Shown here piece after piece: positions 46,930 to 59,905 of a stretch of DNA of 64,000 nt; the stretch's first letter is position 1, and every line of letters starts with the position of its first letter. The stretch is from the NCBI GenBank assembly GCA_034336665.1, contig CM067592.1, positions 53,062,473 to 53,126,472 on the forward strand. Direction: 5' to 3'. Made by a program: the position numbers and the translations under genes. This DNA is from Luscinia megarhynchos. Its lineage: Eukaryota > Chordata > Aves > Passeriformes > Turdidae. The notes under the pieces are model-generated. The model saw only the letters and a program-made list of their open reading frames with translations, ran no database searches and was not told where the DNA came from.

Positions 46930-48959
46930 ACATCCTGCAGCATGACTAACTTTGCCCCTGAAAACATCAGTCTAAATTGACAGGAAAGGGAAGGGCTAGA
47001 GGTGAAGGCATTTAGACAAAGGGAATAATCAAGTACCATATTATTGTTAGTTCCATGATCTTACTTGTGATTTGCTACTGCTGTTTATAAAAAACAGTTT
47101 TGGCTGAATAGGAGAAGTAGTTAAGCCCTTTTTTCTGCAGAGCAGCCTGCTCTGTCCTGCACGGGGCCATGCTGTGGTCAGTGCTGCCCCTCTGCTGGCC
47201 CCGTGGCAAGGGGAGCCAGTCTGCTGCAGGCTGTGACTGCGTGCAGCCACTCTTACCCTTTGCACTGGGAGTGTTTCTCTCCTCTACCCAGCTGCCAATT
47301 TTCACACAAGTTCTAGGAGCTTTATTATCCTACATTTCTACTCTGCTTTCAAATTCAATGGAATTGGCAGAATTACAGCATGTCTTTTCCTCCTTTATTA
47401 CTCTACCTGCAAATTTCCCTTCTCAGTTTCCTCCTGGCAGTTTTATGCCTCAGGAATATATGGAGAAACACTCAACACAAACCCCCCCCACACCCCATGC
47501 TAAATACAGCTATTTGGCATAGCTGTACACCAGGACTCTAAATTATGACATTTTGGTGTTCATGACAGGGAGGACAAATAAAGAATGGACTAGCACTGAG
47601 GTTTGTGCAGGTGAGGAGTATTTAGGGTGGAGGGACTGATAAAAAGCACAGATAAAGCACATGCTTAATCAAGTGGGGCCAGGTATGTGCCACAGGATGA
47701 CTTTTTTGTGGCCATCACCTTTGCCTTGAAAGAGAAAGTTGCTATGGTATCTCCTGATATTCAGGATTTGAGTATCTCCTAGAGTGAGTGAGCACTGATG
47801 GAGACACTCAGCTGCCTGCACAAGGATGTCAGGGACATGGTTATCCAGCTGCAACTCCAGAAAGCCACAGGATTCCCAAACTCTGACTTCACCTATGTAC
47901 AAAGCTATACACGAATGTCTGGGGATGGACATCTCTTAACAGCACCTCTATGTAGGCCTTGGGACCCATCCCCTGATTTGTAAGCAGTTGCATCAGCGTG
48001 GAAGGAGAAGGAGGGATTGGGGCTGTGGGGTAAGTGTTTCACTTGCAGGGCTCCACTTGTGAGACCATGACTGAGCTGCAGTGTTTTGTTTTGGTTCCCC
48101 AGTGTATGGCAGGTGGGTGGTCAGTGGGCTGCAGCACTCAGCTTGCTGTGAGAGCTGGAGGGAACTGAGTTAAAGCTGCCTGGTCTTGGCCCTGAGCAGC
48201 CTGATCCAAACAGGAATGCATCTGCATCCCTTCCCTGCCATGCATGCACACGAGATCCATTCAAGGAGCAGGGCACCTTCAGGCTGGGCCCACTCCCCAT
48301 CACGTGGGCTGGCAGAAGAGCAAGCAGAAGGTTCTGGGCCACGGGCAGAGCACCCAGAGACACCCTGAGCCCTCCTCACGGCAGCCAGATGGCCTCTGGG
48401 CTCCCAGATCCTGCTGCCACTTGGCCTCTGCTGTGGGAAATACTTGGCTACCCTGAGATGACACATCTGTGGTGACTTGGGACACAGAGCTTGACCATCT
48501 GAAGAGCAGTCTTTTCCTCACATTTTGACACTATAATGTCTTGGTTTCAAGTGTAATATAATGGAAAGGCTTTTAAGAAGCATCACTTTAATTCCTTAGC
48601 ATTTGCTAGATATTCACAGGCAGGAGCTCTGGCACTCAGACCATTTCTTATCTAATAGCTGCCATGTGAGTGAACCTTATAATAATTTTTGTTCAGATGC
48701 TATTGCTGTTCTGAAAAGTCCAGATTTACTCTGTCCACCTCTTATGTTTTTTGAAAGGTACTGGGTTGCGACGACAGCTCTATATTTCTTTTCCATAAAG
48801 TCATGCACAGCCTTAAAAAAAAAAAAAACAGTAAATAACAGACTGCACAACTCCAGCATGGTAAGCTTACATCATGTGCTTGGTTGATCTCAGAAAACCA
48901 AAGCCATGCATGCCAAAAAACTCAAACCAGCCCCACCAAAAGGAGCTATTACTGTCTAA

Positions 48960-48964
48960 TGATA
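48960..48964. repeat. Left target-site duplication TGATA
   Basis: Five bases directly before the LTR, identical to those directly after it (49543-49547). Five bp is usual for ERVL-type integration. Confidence 0.8.
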
Positions 48965-49542
48965 TGCCATGGTCTAAGCCCAGCCAGCATGCAAGCCCTG
49001 GCAGCTGCTCACTCACCACCAGCAGGTCTGGGGAGAGAACTGGAAACTGGAAAATTCATGGATTGAGATAAAGAAAGTTTAGTGGGGAAAACAAAATCCA
49101 TGTACACAAGCAAATTAAAACAAGGAATTCATTTAGTGCTCCCCACAGGCAGGCAGGTGTTCAGCCATCTCCAGGAGAACAGAGCCCATCCTGTGCAGTG
49201 CTCACTTGCACAGACAAAAGCCATCACTCCAAATGTTCCCCCTTTTCTTTCTTCCCCTCAGCTTTGTGCACTGAGCATGGTGTCCCATGTCTGGAATATC
49301 CCTGCGGTGGGTTGGAGTCACCTGTCCCAGCTGTGTCTGCTCCAGCCTCTCATGCACCCCCAACTTCCTCACCAGTGTGGCAGTACAGACAGCAGAAAAG
49401 CTCGTGGCTCTGTGCAAGCCCTGCTCAGCAATAACAAAAACATCTCTGGATTGTCCACCCTGTGCTCAGCACAAATCCAGAACACAGCCCTGTAGCAGCC
49501 AGTGTGAAGGAAATTAACTCTACCCCAGCCAAAGCCAGCACA
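48965..49542 (-). mobile_element. Solo LTR of an avian ERVL-type endogenous retrovirus, with 5-bp target-site duplication
   Basis: A 578-bp element that reads TG...CA on either strand. On the + strand it starts TGCCATGGTCTAAGCCCAGCC and ends in AACTCTACCCCAGCCAAAGCC then AGCACA, the antisense of a well-known avian LTR. It is flanked by TGATA at 48960-48964 and TGATA at 49543-49547, an exact 5-bp target-site duplication. No internal retroviral coding sequence lies beside it, so this is the remnant of LTR-LTR recombination. The promoter region is degraded: the TATAAA expected near 49270 reads as a diverged CAAAG. The copy can no longer be assumed to drive transcription. Confidence 0.88.
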
Positions 49543-49547
49543 TGATA
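49543..49547. repeat. Right target-site duplication TGATA
   Basis: Exact copy of 48960-48964 on the other side of the solo LTR. Confidence 0.8.
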
Positions 49548-52500
49548 AAAGCTGAAATATGCCATGCATCTCTAAAGATCCCTTTTACTGAGATGCTCAT
49601 TGCCCTGCTCATGATGTTGATTTAAGAGGTCTTTTGGCACAATAACAAGTTTTAATCTGTTGAAGCCTTTGTAGATAGTGTCACAGAGAGAAAAGAAGAC
49701 TAAATATGATTTTATTTCTTCCTTCATTTCACTATATCTTTGATATATAATATATATGCTGCTGAAACTATATATGTTCACAGAATAAGTGTGTGTAAGC
49801 ACATATTTATTTGTTCTAGAAAATCAATGAAAACTAGTTTATTAATTTTTAATGAATCAATACGGTATTTAATACTTACCAATATGAATTTCTGTCAGAA
49901 TGTTTAGGATTCAGAAAATATGACTGTACTTTTTAAATTTTAGCTTTGATAACTCAGTGTAAGTCTAAACTGCAAGAAATGAAAAAGGAAATCTCATCCA
50001 TTTCACCAGTTTTATCATACAAGTTGAAACTCCTTTAAAATAAAACTCAAAGTGAAGGAAAAAATTCAACCAGTTATTTTTGCCCTTTAAATATTTGATT
50101 ACATGTTCCTCCTTACCTGTGTGGGTTCCCTTGAGTAACCAATTAAACCTTCCTTAAAAACATGGGGACTCTGTGTTTGTGTACAAACAAAAGTGATGCT
50201 CTCACACTTGTGCCAAATTTACCACTAGGCATTACTTGGCCCTTTCTGATAAATTTAGTCACCATAGGCCAGATTGTCTGGAACTTAATCCACAAAAATA
50301 AAGTTTTTATTGAATGATGCCTCTTCCCTTTGCTTAGAATGCATTAATAAAGGTTAGATAAAAATAGTACATCTTTCAAAAATATTAAATACTTCAATAA
50401 GGCACTGTCAAATGCTTTTTTTCCATTCAAGGACATAGGGATGCGATGCCTGCCCAGTGCCCCAGCAGACAGTTCTAAATAGGTCAATGGTTCTGCTCTC
50501 TAAATCTTCACTGGTATTTAGCACTGCTCAGGGAAAATGTTTGTTCTTTCATTTATTTCAGGTGCATGTGTTCACAGTGCACTGTGTAAAGTAGTCCTAG
50601 TCCTACTTAATGCCAGTTTTTTGCAGCTGTGATGCAATAAATCACGAAAGTAAAGTCTAGTTTGTGAGCTTTCAAAATAAACCTGACCTTGCATTACTCA
50701 GGTTATAGCATACTATAGCTAGCTGGTTGTATTCTGTTACTTACACCCAAAAAAAATCTAACAAAACACATAACTGTTAAATATTTATGGACTCAGTAGA
50801 AAGACATTTAAGGTATATTGCTTAAGAAAGTAAAATAAGACTGGTTTTTAGCAGCTGAATATGAAGTTCAAGGTTGATACAAATAGGAAAGCAAGAAAGA
50901 GCATTTAAATGAATCAGATATTCAAAGCTATCTGCATGTATTTGACTGTACCATTGCTCTCTGTGTGGATTGTTTATTATAAATTCAAAGACACACAAAG
51001 AGCAAGTATTTGACTTGGCCTTCAGCTGGAGGTGCTCATATTTCTTCCCAGCTGGACTATGTATACATAGCAGGAAAATGCAGGCTAGAGCTACAGGAAC
51101 TGTGCATGCTGTTATAAGCACATAGCTCAGAAAACAGTGACTCAAAACTACATTGATGGAGATTGTCTTAATGTTAATGAGATGCCTTTCCTTAGCATGC
51201 ATTTCCATAAATGCATATTAATATTTAAAAATGCCTTCTATGACTGGAAAATTTATTTTATGTTTGGTTAAACTTCAGCTTGTTCTGACTGAAATATACA
51301 CACTTAAAACACACTGCTGAAGAATGGATGCTACAAATGAAAGACAAAAGGTTTCTACAAAAAAAAAAAAAAAGATAAAAAAATAAACAAAATGTATTTA
51401 AAGATAGTATTTGGAAGGGTGGCCTTTCAAGAAGAATAGAGTTAGCCATGAAAAGAGATAATATTTGAAAAGTTGTGGTATGTTACAGCTCTGCGGCATT
51501 GCACTGCTTAGCTGAGGAGAGGTTATGAAGAAAGACCCACCCCCAGGAAGACACTGGGTGTCTCTTACATGTTTCACTGCAGCCTGCACTGTCTCATAAA
51601 TCAACAACAGCCTCTGGAAGAGCAACACTTTTTGAACATTACTTTTGAACATGGATTGATAGCCTGCATTGATGGAAAAGCTGTGATGCTGTGCATGTAT
51701 TCTCCCTATAATTTAATAGACCACGGTAAAGAAAAATTTATTTATCTTAGGTGGTTAAATATCCTAATGGATTTACTGAAAGTGCTATGAAACTGTGTGA
51801 GCGTGGCAATTTCCCCCCTTTCATGTCCTTTTGTCCACCTTTTAGCTTTACCTTCTTCTCTGTCTTCAGCTTTTATTATATTTATCCCTTAGAGGATCTG
51901 ATTCAAAAGGTACTGATGTCAATGGCAACCTCTCATTGACTTCAAAGAACTTTGGATCACCCCCCAAATGACTCATTTTAAGTAATTGTGTTACACACTG
52001 CTTTTTTGTTTGCTGTGCAAAATAATTTTCTAAACACAAAGATGTCAGGTATTTGCTGAAATGCTAAAACGAGTGATGATGAGAAATAAATCATTCAAAG
52101 GTATTTCCTCTAGGCCTTGTCCAAGTTTAACCAGGGACAGTCAGTTTCTATAAATCCATTAACGTTAATATTGATGCAAAATCTACCCCATATTTTAACA
52201 CAAGTATCACTGTTATCAGTCCATAGCATGTACTTCCACCGTGTTAAAAACTTTGTACTTTCCCCCCATTCTCTCAGTAAGATTTTTTTTGGTGGATTGT
52301 CATTGTGATGGAGTTTAATTACAATATTCTATTCCCGTACACAATGACACCCTTGAAAGCACAAGAAGGCAGTGACCAGCAGTACAGTAGATTAACTGTG
52401 GGTTAAACTGTTTCATATGGGTGTCACTGGCTTGAACATAGTGCATTTTGGCACGAATCAAGAAGCATCTGCTCTGAGAAACAGTGGATAATGCAGTGAT

Positions 52501-53720
52501 AAAAATTCGGTCTGAGAGACAACACTACTTCTGCCACTGCTACTTGGTCATCAGTAGGAGATCTCCCTAAAATTGGAGAGCCATTTTGCCTTAACTCCAC
52601 ATATTTTGGTGAGATATGCCAGAAGCTCAGAAGCATAACAAAGTTATTTTTACTCACAGTTTATTCAATGCATGGTTTATTGCATGACAGGGATTTTCAC
52701 AAAGCAAATCTGAAATCTGCTTAACAGCATGGAATTTCGTGAGCGTTTCTCTCTGGCCCAGCGCTCCTGGAAGAGAGGATGCATGAGACTGAATTACATC
52801 TTCACATGCTGGAACAGCCAACAATTCTCCACAGCTCATGGTATCCAGTTTAAAAGCAGGTGATGGTGTAAATGGGTTCAGCATGTGCTAACAAGACATC
52901 ATAAACAGATACTGTGTCAATTTTCAGAAATTACAGTAGCTCCTCTCTTACAGCTATAAGCGCTGCCAAGAGGGAAACAATATACTGCATTGCACGGTTC
53001 TTAGGGTAAACTCATACACTGTAAATAATTCAAATTAGCAACATGAAAATCAGTGCAGCTGGGCAGGAGTTAGACAATGTGTCTTTCATGTTAGAAATGA
53101 TTGATAGGACTGGCAAGTGTGTATGGCAAAAATGTGAGGATGAATTCCAAATAAACCATGTCACGCAATCAGTTATAACTCAGCAGTCAGTGTACGCTGG
53201 CAAACTGCATAAAAGAAAGGGATACCCTATCTGCTGGAGGAAAACAAATCTACTTAAGTCAGGCATTTCTTAGCTTGAACGGGCTAGCAAATATTCTGTT
53301 ACATTTTTGCATTATTATTATTGCTGCTATTTTCTTTTCATGCTCTTGTTTTGAAAGAAATTGCACTTGATCTGTAACATTTCCTTCTGTGCTAAAATTA
53401 GAAACAGAAATTAGTGATAGTCTCCCATATTTATCTACCTTCTTGTATTGGCTATTTGTCAGAGAGACCACTAAATTCAAGGTTTATTTCACCTGACTCT
53501 CTAGGGTTCTCTTTTTAATTTTTAGATTGAGTATGGTTGTTAGCTAAGTGTATGCTTTCAGGTCAAGCAACATCAAGACTAAAAAACTCCTAAAACTAAG
53601 TCAACCAGTGGAACTAGTAAAGTGTTTTAAGCTAGAGGAAAAAAAAGGTTGCAGGGTCCTCATTTCCATGCTTGTGGGAAAACTACAATTATAAAAAGAC
53701 ACCCTCTTCTTCCTCCAAAG
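49548..53720. other. Intergenic desert segment
   Basis: No recognisable gene. Contains an A-rich run at 51359-51391 and a palindromic MITE-like piece at about 51895-51959. The rest is AT-rich unique sequence. Confidence 0.7.
51895..51959. repeat. Palindromic MITE-like element
   Basis: An imperfect inverted repeat with GATCTGATTCAAAAGG ... TGATGTCAATGG on the left and TCATTGACTTCAAAG ... CTTTGGATCA on the right, around a short loop. Its core (TCAATGG / CATTGACTTCA) is related to that of the element at 4988-5056, and the outer GATC-TGA-TCCAAAG arms suggest a named subfamily that I cannot assign. Confidence 0.55.
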
Positions 53721-53876
53721 TATCACAGAATGTTTTGGATTTGAAAGGTTCATAGAGTTCCAACCTCCCACCATGGGCAGGGACACCTCCCACTAGCTCA
53801 GATTGCTCAGAGATTCATCCAACCTGATTTTGCACACTTTTAGGTATGGGGCATAACCTGCTCCAGTGCCTTACAA
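53721..53876 (-). mobile_element. CR1 LINE fragment (antisense, 3' end)
   Basis: Follows the classical antisense CR1 3' end: ATCACAGAATG, TTTGGATTTGAAAGG, CATAGAGTTCCAACCTCCC, ACCATGGGCAGGGACACC, TCCCACTAGCTCAGATTGCT, CATCCAACCTGATTTTGCAC, GGGGCATAACCTGCTCCAGT. About 155 bp, strongly 5'-truncated, with an intact 3' end. It is fairly well preserved compared with the copies at 24.2 and 29.7 kb. Confidence 0.88.
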
Positions 53877-55348
53877 GATGTTTTTTTAAATGATATTTTA
53901 AAAATATTTTTTCCACTATTAAAAGCTGAAGTTATGAGAGGCAGTTAAAAGTATATCCTTCATAAAAAGAATATAGAAGCTATATATAAATATATTCACA
54001 CAAATATATATGCATATATATAACAGAATATATTATTAACCCTGACAAGACAAATCAGAAGTTAAAAAAATAGTTAGAAAAGGTTTTAAAGAGCAAGTTA
54101 TCAAAAGCAAAAAAAATATGCCTTTTCTTGTCTTTTAAGTGCATCAGAACCAAGAACCTGTCTAGAGAGCTTGTGGAACTAGTACATGATTGATGAGGAA
54201 AAGAAAGACAAAAATCATAGCAGAGAAACAAACTAGACTATTTTCATTTTTTTCCACTCAGGAGAAAATCGTGAAGATTTCTGGTTGAGTTCATTCTGCA
54301 TGACATGACTCTACAGAACCGCTTAGTCTGAATCATCAAGGGAACCTGCTTTTCACAAATCCAGAGGGGAAATAGGAGCAAATTACTAAGTTGAGCCACC
54401 TTGACCCAGCCTGAACCTAGATTGGTGCTGGGTTTCTGTGCCTTATTTTCTTTCCTGGCTTCTCCCAGGCGCCTCTGCTCATCAAGTACTGCAGAGTTAC
54501 AGCCCGTTTGCAGATTTGTTCTAAAAGACTTTACTGACGCTGCTGTCTGGGGAGCACTCCAGGAGCTGATGGAGCTCAGATGTTCCCTTAGGCACCTCTC
54601 AAGTCTGGGAAGGTGCATACTTCACTCATGCAGGCTTTCCCATTGCTCTAGCCTTGCTGCCAGCATTAACCCAACGCTTCCAAAACAAATCAGATAAGAA
54701 CATGATGAACCACCACCTGGGCAAAAGGAATGATAACATACGAAGAATTGAGAGCAAAACAAAGAAAAGGAAATGCTTCCCTGCTTTTCTGGTAATACCA
54801 GGAATAGGAAGAATTTAATGGAAATCGTAGGCAACAGGAACAAAATTAACTTTTTTCTCTCTATACCACTTACAACTAACATTGTCCTATTAATTGCTGC
54901 AGAGAACTGTGAAGGCCTTGAGCATAAAGGAATTCAAGGACAGATTTGAGCAAAATCACGGAATTATGTTACTCAGTGACTGTTAAAAGCAAGGATCTTG
55001 ATTTAACTTCCAGTGAGAGTCTCTAGACCATGAGTTGCCAGAAACAAGAGCTTACTCCATACTGTCAGTCCATTGTGCTAAATTGTGCTGTATTCCACTC
55101 TGAAGCAGCTCGTGCTAACTCCTTCTTGTTGGACAGATGCTTGTTTGACCAGTTGCAATCCTTTTTATTTCTTTATATGAGTAAAGAGAGAACATGGAAC
55201 TAGTGTTTTGGTTTGCATGTTTTTATTAATTTCTTTGTTTTAAACCTAATTATTGTAATAGGATAAAATGTGCCACCAACTCCAATTTGCTACAAACTGT
55301 TTCTTTAATGAAGAAACTAGATTCATTCTAACCTGAAAAAAAAAGAAA

Positions 55349-55365
55349 TAGAGAGAGAGAGAGAA
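55349..55365. repeat. GA dinucleotide microsatellite
   Basis: Eight GA units with a preceding A run. Confidence 0.8.
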
Positions 55366-55762
55366 AGGAACAGTGTACATAATAATTGTGCTATTTATAA
55401 TGAATAACCTTTTTTCACATTTTAATTGGAACAAATTGGCAAGCAGCTACTCACAGATTCACAGATATTAATCACAGAATTCAGACGTTCAAAACATTTC
55501 TGACAACATGTTTATTATCTTTTCTTTCACCATTTTAATATTAAAAAACTCTTACAGTTAATTATGCTGTTAGCAGCAATTCAATATTCAGGGAGAACTT
55601 ATAGTTATAGACTATATGGAAAAAAACCCTGAAATATTGAGTGACTCTTGTTTTATATAAACAAAAGATAATCAGACAGTAATAAATAAATACACTCCAA
55701 AGTATATGACGTTTTGCTAATCTAAATTCTCCATAAAACATACTTTTAGGTGATGTGAATTT

Positions 55763-55792
55763 TAGTAGTAGTAGTAGTAGTAGTAGTAGTAG
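55763..55792. repeat. TAG trinucleotide microsatellite
   Basis: Ten perfect TAG units. Stops in one + frame at every codon, so it cannot be coding in that frame. Perfect length suggests it is still mutating. Confidence 0.93.
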
Positions 55793-58700
55793 AAAGAGTA
55801 TTTCAGCATATTGGAAATTACATTGTAGTTGCTACTTGTACCTCTGTAGAATAAGATGTAAAAGGGAAAAATCTTCCTTCAGTTTGTGGATCAAGGAAGG
55901 TAAGTATGAGATAGTAAATAAGAATATCTAACACAGATGTTGAAACTTGCTATATATTCGCAGTGTCTCCTGGATTAATGTCCTGTTTTTGGAGAGGCCG
56001 ACAGTAGTCCTGTCCTTCCTCAACTGAAGATCTATATGCATTGCAAAGGTGTTGTCTTGTGAAAAAAAAACTAGAGGATTTTTTCCTTTCCTCAATTTTG
56101 TTATGATGTGTAATTGAATTTGTCACTTTGCCAAAAATCCAGCTAAGGAAATCTTTTTAGCAGGAATGAAAGGTAGAATAATTGTAAAAGCAAATCTTTA
56201 AAAGTACATGCAGCTTGTTTGGTATCATTTGTTTTCCCTGGATAACCTTTATTTCCATTATAAATTACCTCTCTCACTTCACAAATGATGACTTTCACTG
56301 TGTAATGGAGAATTGAGGAATTATGCACACCCAGCTGATATGTTAATTGTGTGCTGTTTGTTTAACAGCAGCATCAGGAATAAAAGATCCTCTTCACTAG
56401 TTCTCTGAAAGCCTTAACAAATAACAACACTTATTTAAAACCTAAGGTCTGAATATTCTGGGTTTATGAGTAACAGGATATTATCATATTAAAATCATTA
56501 CTAAGCTGGTGCTGGAATATTTGTTCTGAATCCTGTCAATACTCTAATGGCAGTAGTCTTGGAAACTACACATCTGCTACAGGATTAATTACACACATAA
56601 AACATTATCATTGCCCTACATCTCCTATGAGGTAGAGAGGCTGCTAGAATGATTAATGGCTCTGTATGACATACAAGGGAATAAATGTAAATGTTACCCA
56701 ATGGATAGAAAGGTCTGTTCCTTGCTTATATTAAGCTGAAGGACCTTACTGGAGCAATATTATTCTTTAAGGTCTGTGGGCGATGTTAAAAAATCCGAAT
56801 CCACAAATTCTACAATATTTGCTGTACTGTTGAGAGAATTTCTATCTGTCACGGTGTTTTGAAATATTTTAGACATATGGTGTGTGTGTGTGCTCACATG
56901 TGTGTTAAGCAGGTTCCATACTTGGTGAGTCACCCTTCCTGCTTATTATAAGCAGTGGTGATGCTTCTAGGGCTAGTGTTACACCTAGGCCATTAGGAAC
57001 TTCTGATTTCTGACTTAGAATAAATCTCTAGGCACAATAGGGAAAAAAACATTTCCTTTAATAATACGTCAGGGAGGCATAGGTTCAGTTGTGACAGAGA
57101 AGAAGGAAAACTGGAGGAAATATTTAAAAGGCAGTCCATTGTTTACAATTAAAATTAACAGAGCAGAGTTCAAAGGTGACATACCAGTATAAAATTAAGG
57201 CCATGGGCAGACCCAAGCAAGCAATTAAGTGAAAATTATAACAAATGCAAAATGCAGCTAGTCTATTGATCATGTCACTTCTTCACGCTTCATTATTTCT
57301 TTAGACGTCCTTTTATAAGGACCCCAAGTGGTCCTCCATACCTTTGTCACTGACATCTGAAATACTAGATTGCAAAGACTGAGCCCTTTGTTCATCCAAA
57401 ACTATTTGTTTCTGTCCCTGCTAACTCATACTTCTTTCCTTTGAAGGATCACACTCTACATGAGGGACTGAGGGCTGTGGCAAATCACTGGCACTGCAAA
57501 GCTGTTTGCCTTCAGCCACCTTAAAGCCCAAAAAAGTTCATCAGCCAACCAAATCTCTGATGCAGTTTTGCAGCTTACACTTCCATTGGTATAAAATTGT
57601 ACAGCCTTCCCCCCAGGTGGGTCACAACTTGTGTGTACCTAGCAAGCAGCATTCTGCAGGGGATCCACTGCAAAGTAATTGCAGAGAAGGTGGAGCCAGT
57701 TGAGAACTAACTGGTATTCCAATAACACAGCAGAACAAGGGAAGTGGATGCTGAATGATGCCATAACTTGTGTCATTACCCATCTTGTATATTACCATGG
57801 CAATAAGTTTGCCAGTGATCATTTGCATTAGGGTGCACAGCAAATATTGCCCAAGCTACCCACCAGTGCAGATGGGAGCTCCAAAACAGAAACAAAAGGT
57901 GAAGGAGATGGTGATAGAAGAAGAGATCAAGTCCTGCAGCCCACAAACTTTATAAGATATCTGGTCAGTTTACCAAAAGGAAACAAACAAAACTTTTAGA
58001 CAACATTTATGTCACCATTTTGGACAATTAATTTACTCATATCTGAAGTCTAACATATTTCAAGTCACTGAGCTCTTAAAATTTACATGAGAAAATTATT
58101 ACCTGTATTATAGAAATGTTGTTGTCATTCATATAATTATGCCTTTTTGAGGAACATGCATTGTATTTGTGATGAGGTGTAGAGACTATTAGTGGAGTTT
58201 GTAATTAATAACAGCAGAGATTATCAAATTCAGATAAATAAAAATTTGAGATAAGCTTCATAAGTACTAGCAGCATACAATATAAACAAGAAGTCTTGTG
58301 GTAGGATATAATGACCACATTATCCTAATCAGCACAGTTGTACTCATCGTTAAAATTTAATTAAGGTTTTCCCTCTGCTTTGTGTAATTATTAGAGAACC
58401 TTCCTGTGAAGTCTAATTGCCCTATCATAAACAAACAGAAAAGAGAAAGCTCTTTTGTCCAACAAACAAACTTTCTCTTTACAGCAGAAATATCACACAA
58501 TAAAAATTTTTCACAAAGGATGCAATCTCCAAAGTGTATAATTAAGGTGCTGTAAGGGGAGAATCATCCACTGTAGGCTTAAGAGATTCTGTGCAAGCTC
58601 TACATGTTTAGAAAACACGAACCATCACAAACATGAGCCACTCTAATTTCCATGACTCGCAGCGAAGAAATACACTGACCTAGCACAAAGGAGCTCCACC

Positions 58701-59621
58701 TACCCCCTCCCCACTCTCCACCCCTGGCTAGACAGCAAAGTGCAATCTCTTTTTTGTTCCCAAGTGCCAACTATGTATCTGGGGGCGGATGCACCTCCTT
58801 TACATCCCATCAAACAGCACACAGCTCCTGCTTTAGGCAAAAAAGGCACTCTTGTGAAGAGCTCACCAGGGTTAAGTTTATCATTGTTTTTACCAACAGT
58901 AAAACAAGTCAGTTTAGGATACTTTTTTTCCTTGTCAAATATTAGAGTGAAACAAATGCAATGCACAATGGTTTTCTTTCTCTAAGAATTTCAGTGGATA
59001 AACATATTCTTAGTCTACAGTCACTGTATTGCTTGTTTTTCGTGGCTTTCAACACTACATCTTAACAATGGAACATCTTTGTCTTAGAGTGGCAAACAAC
59101 ACATTTTTGTTTTGCAGAGAAATAGATTAAGAAATTGTGTTGATTCCTTGTTGTTATTCCACAGTTGCAGGATTATGCAGTTTCTTACATTTGTACTCTT
59201 GCAGAACACATGGTGTAGGATAATGAGTGTTTTTGTGTGCAAAAAATGCAGAGGACATGTCCATCAATAGTTGGAATTTTATGTGTTTCAAAATGATTTT
59301 TGCCTTTCTTGTTTCCTAAACCAATCTAATCTCATAAATGCAGTCTACATCAGGAGATGCATTAGACCATACAATTATATAATTCATGTAATTAAATCAT
59401 GTTTAGGGTTGAAAGTGGTAGATATAGCCAAAGTCTCCTCTTTGGATATGGTGCTGGAGACTCTAGAAAGAACAAATTTTGTACTCTTCTGTGAAATCAT
59501 TAGAAATTCGCATGGTTCCTTTTAATTAATAATCAATAAAATATAATCCTTACAAATGACATTTGCATAAAATCCTTAGACATTCTCATTGCTTCAAAAT
59601 TTGTTTAGGATTGAACCTGTG

Positions 59622-59905
59622 TGTTGTGATTTCACCCCAGCCAGCAGCCAACCCCAGGCAGATGCTTGTTCATTGCATTACCAGTGGGATCAGGGAGAAA
59701 ACTGGGAGGGTAAAAGCCAGAAAAATTTCAGGCTGAAATGAAGAAAGTTTGACTGGGAAAAAAAGGTCATGCACACCAGCAAAGCAGAACAAGGGATTGA
59801 TTCACTGCTTCCCATGGATGGACAGGTTTTCTGGCACCTCCAGGAGAGGAGGGCCCCATGATGGGTAATGGTGACTTGGGAAGACAAACCTAACATTTTC
59901 CCATG
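59622..59905 (-). mobile_element. Truncated LTR of the same avian ERVL-type family
   Basis: Same antisense order as the element at 48965: TGTTGTGATTTCACCCCAGCC, AGTGGGATCAGGGAGAAAACTG, CAAAGCAGAACAAGGGATTG, CTTCCCATGGATGGACAGG, CTCCAGGAGAGGAGGGCCCC, GGTGACTTGGGAAGACAAAC. The homology stops near 59905, so about half of the LTR (its 5' half on its own strand) is missing. The copy at 48965 continues past the same point. No duplication is visible, as expected for a broken end. Confidence 0.78.

Larger units (their letters stand above)
37141..48964. other. Intergenic desert segment
   Basis: No recognisable gene. Microsatellites: AAAT at 37314-37344 and GAT at 37466-37501. An A-rich run is at about 43719-43732 and a purine-rich A/G stretch at about 45490-45535. 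A perfect hairpin lies at 46881-46929. An orphan minus-strand hydrophobic frame is at 39399-39674. A GC-richer block extends over about 48000-48480 without a gene that I know. Confidence 0.7.
53877..59621. other. Intergenic desert segment
   Basis: No recognisable gene. Microsatellites: GA at 55349-55365 and TAG at 55763-55792. A short TATA-rich patch lies at about 53980-54022. A 10-bp inverted repeat (AAAGAGAAAG / CTTTCTCTTT) lies at 58440-58480. The rest is AT-rich unique sequence. Confidence 0.7.

Noticed and set aside
58440..58480. 10-bp inverted repeat AAAGAGAAAG / CTTTCTCTTT as a functional hairpin
   Set aside because: Pure purine/pyrimidine arms of low complexity arise easily by chance in this sequence.
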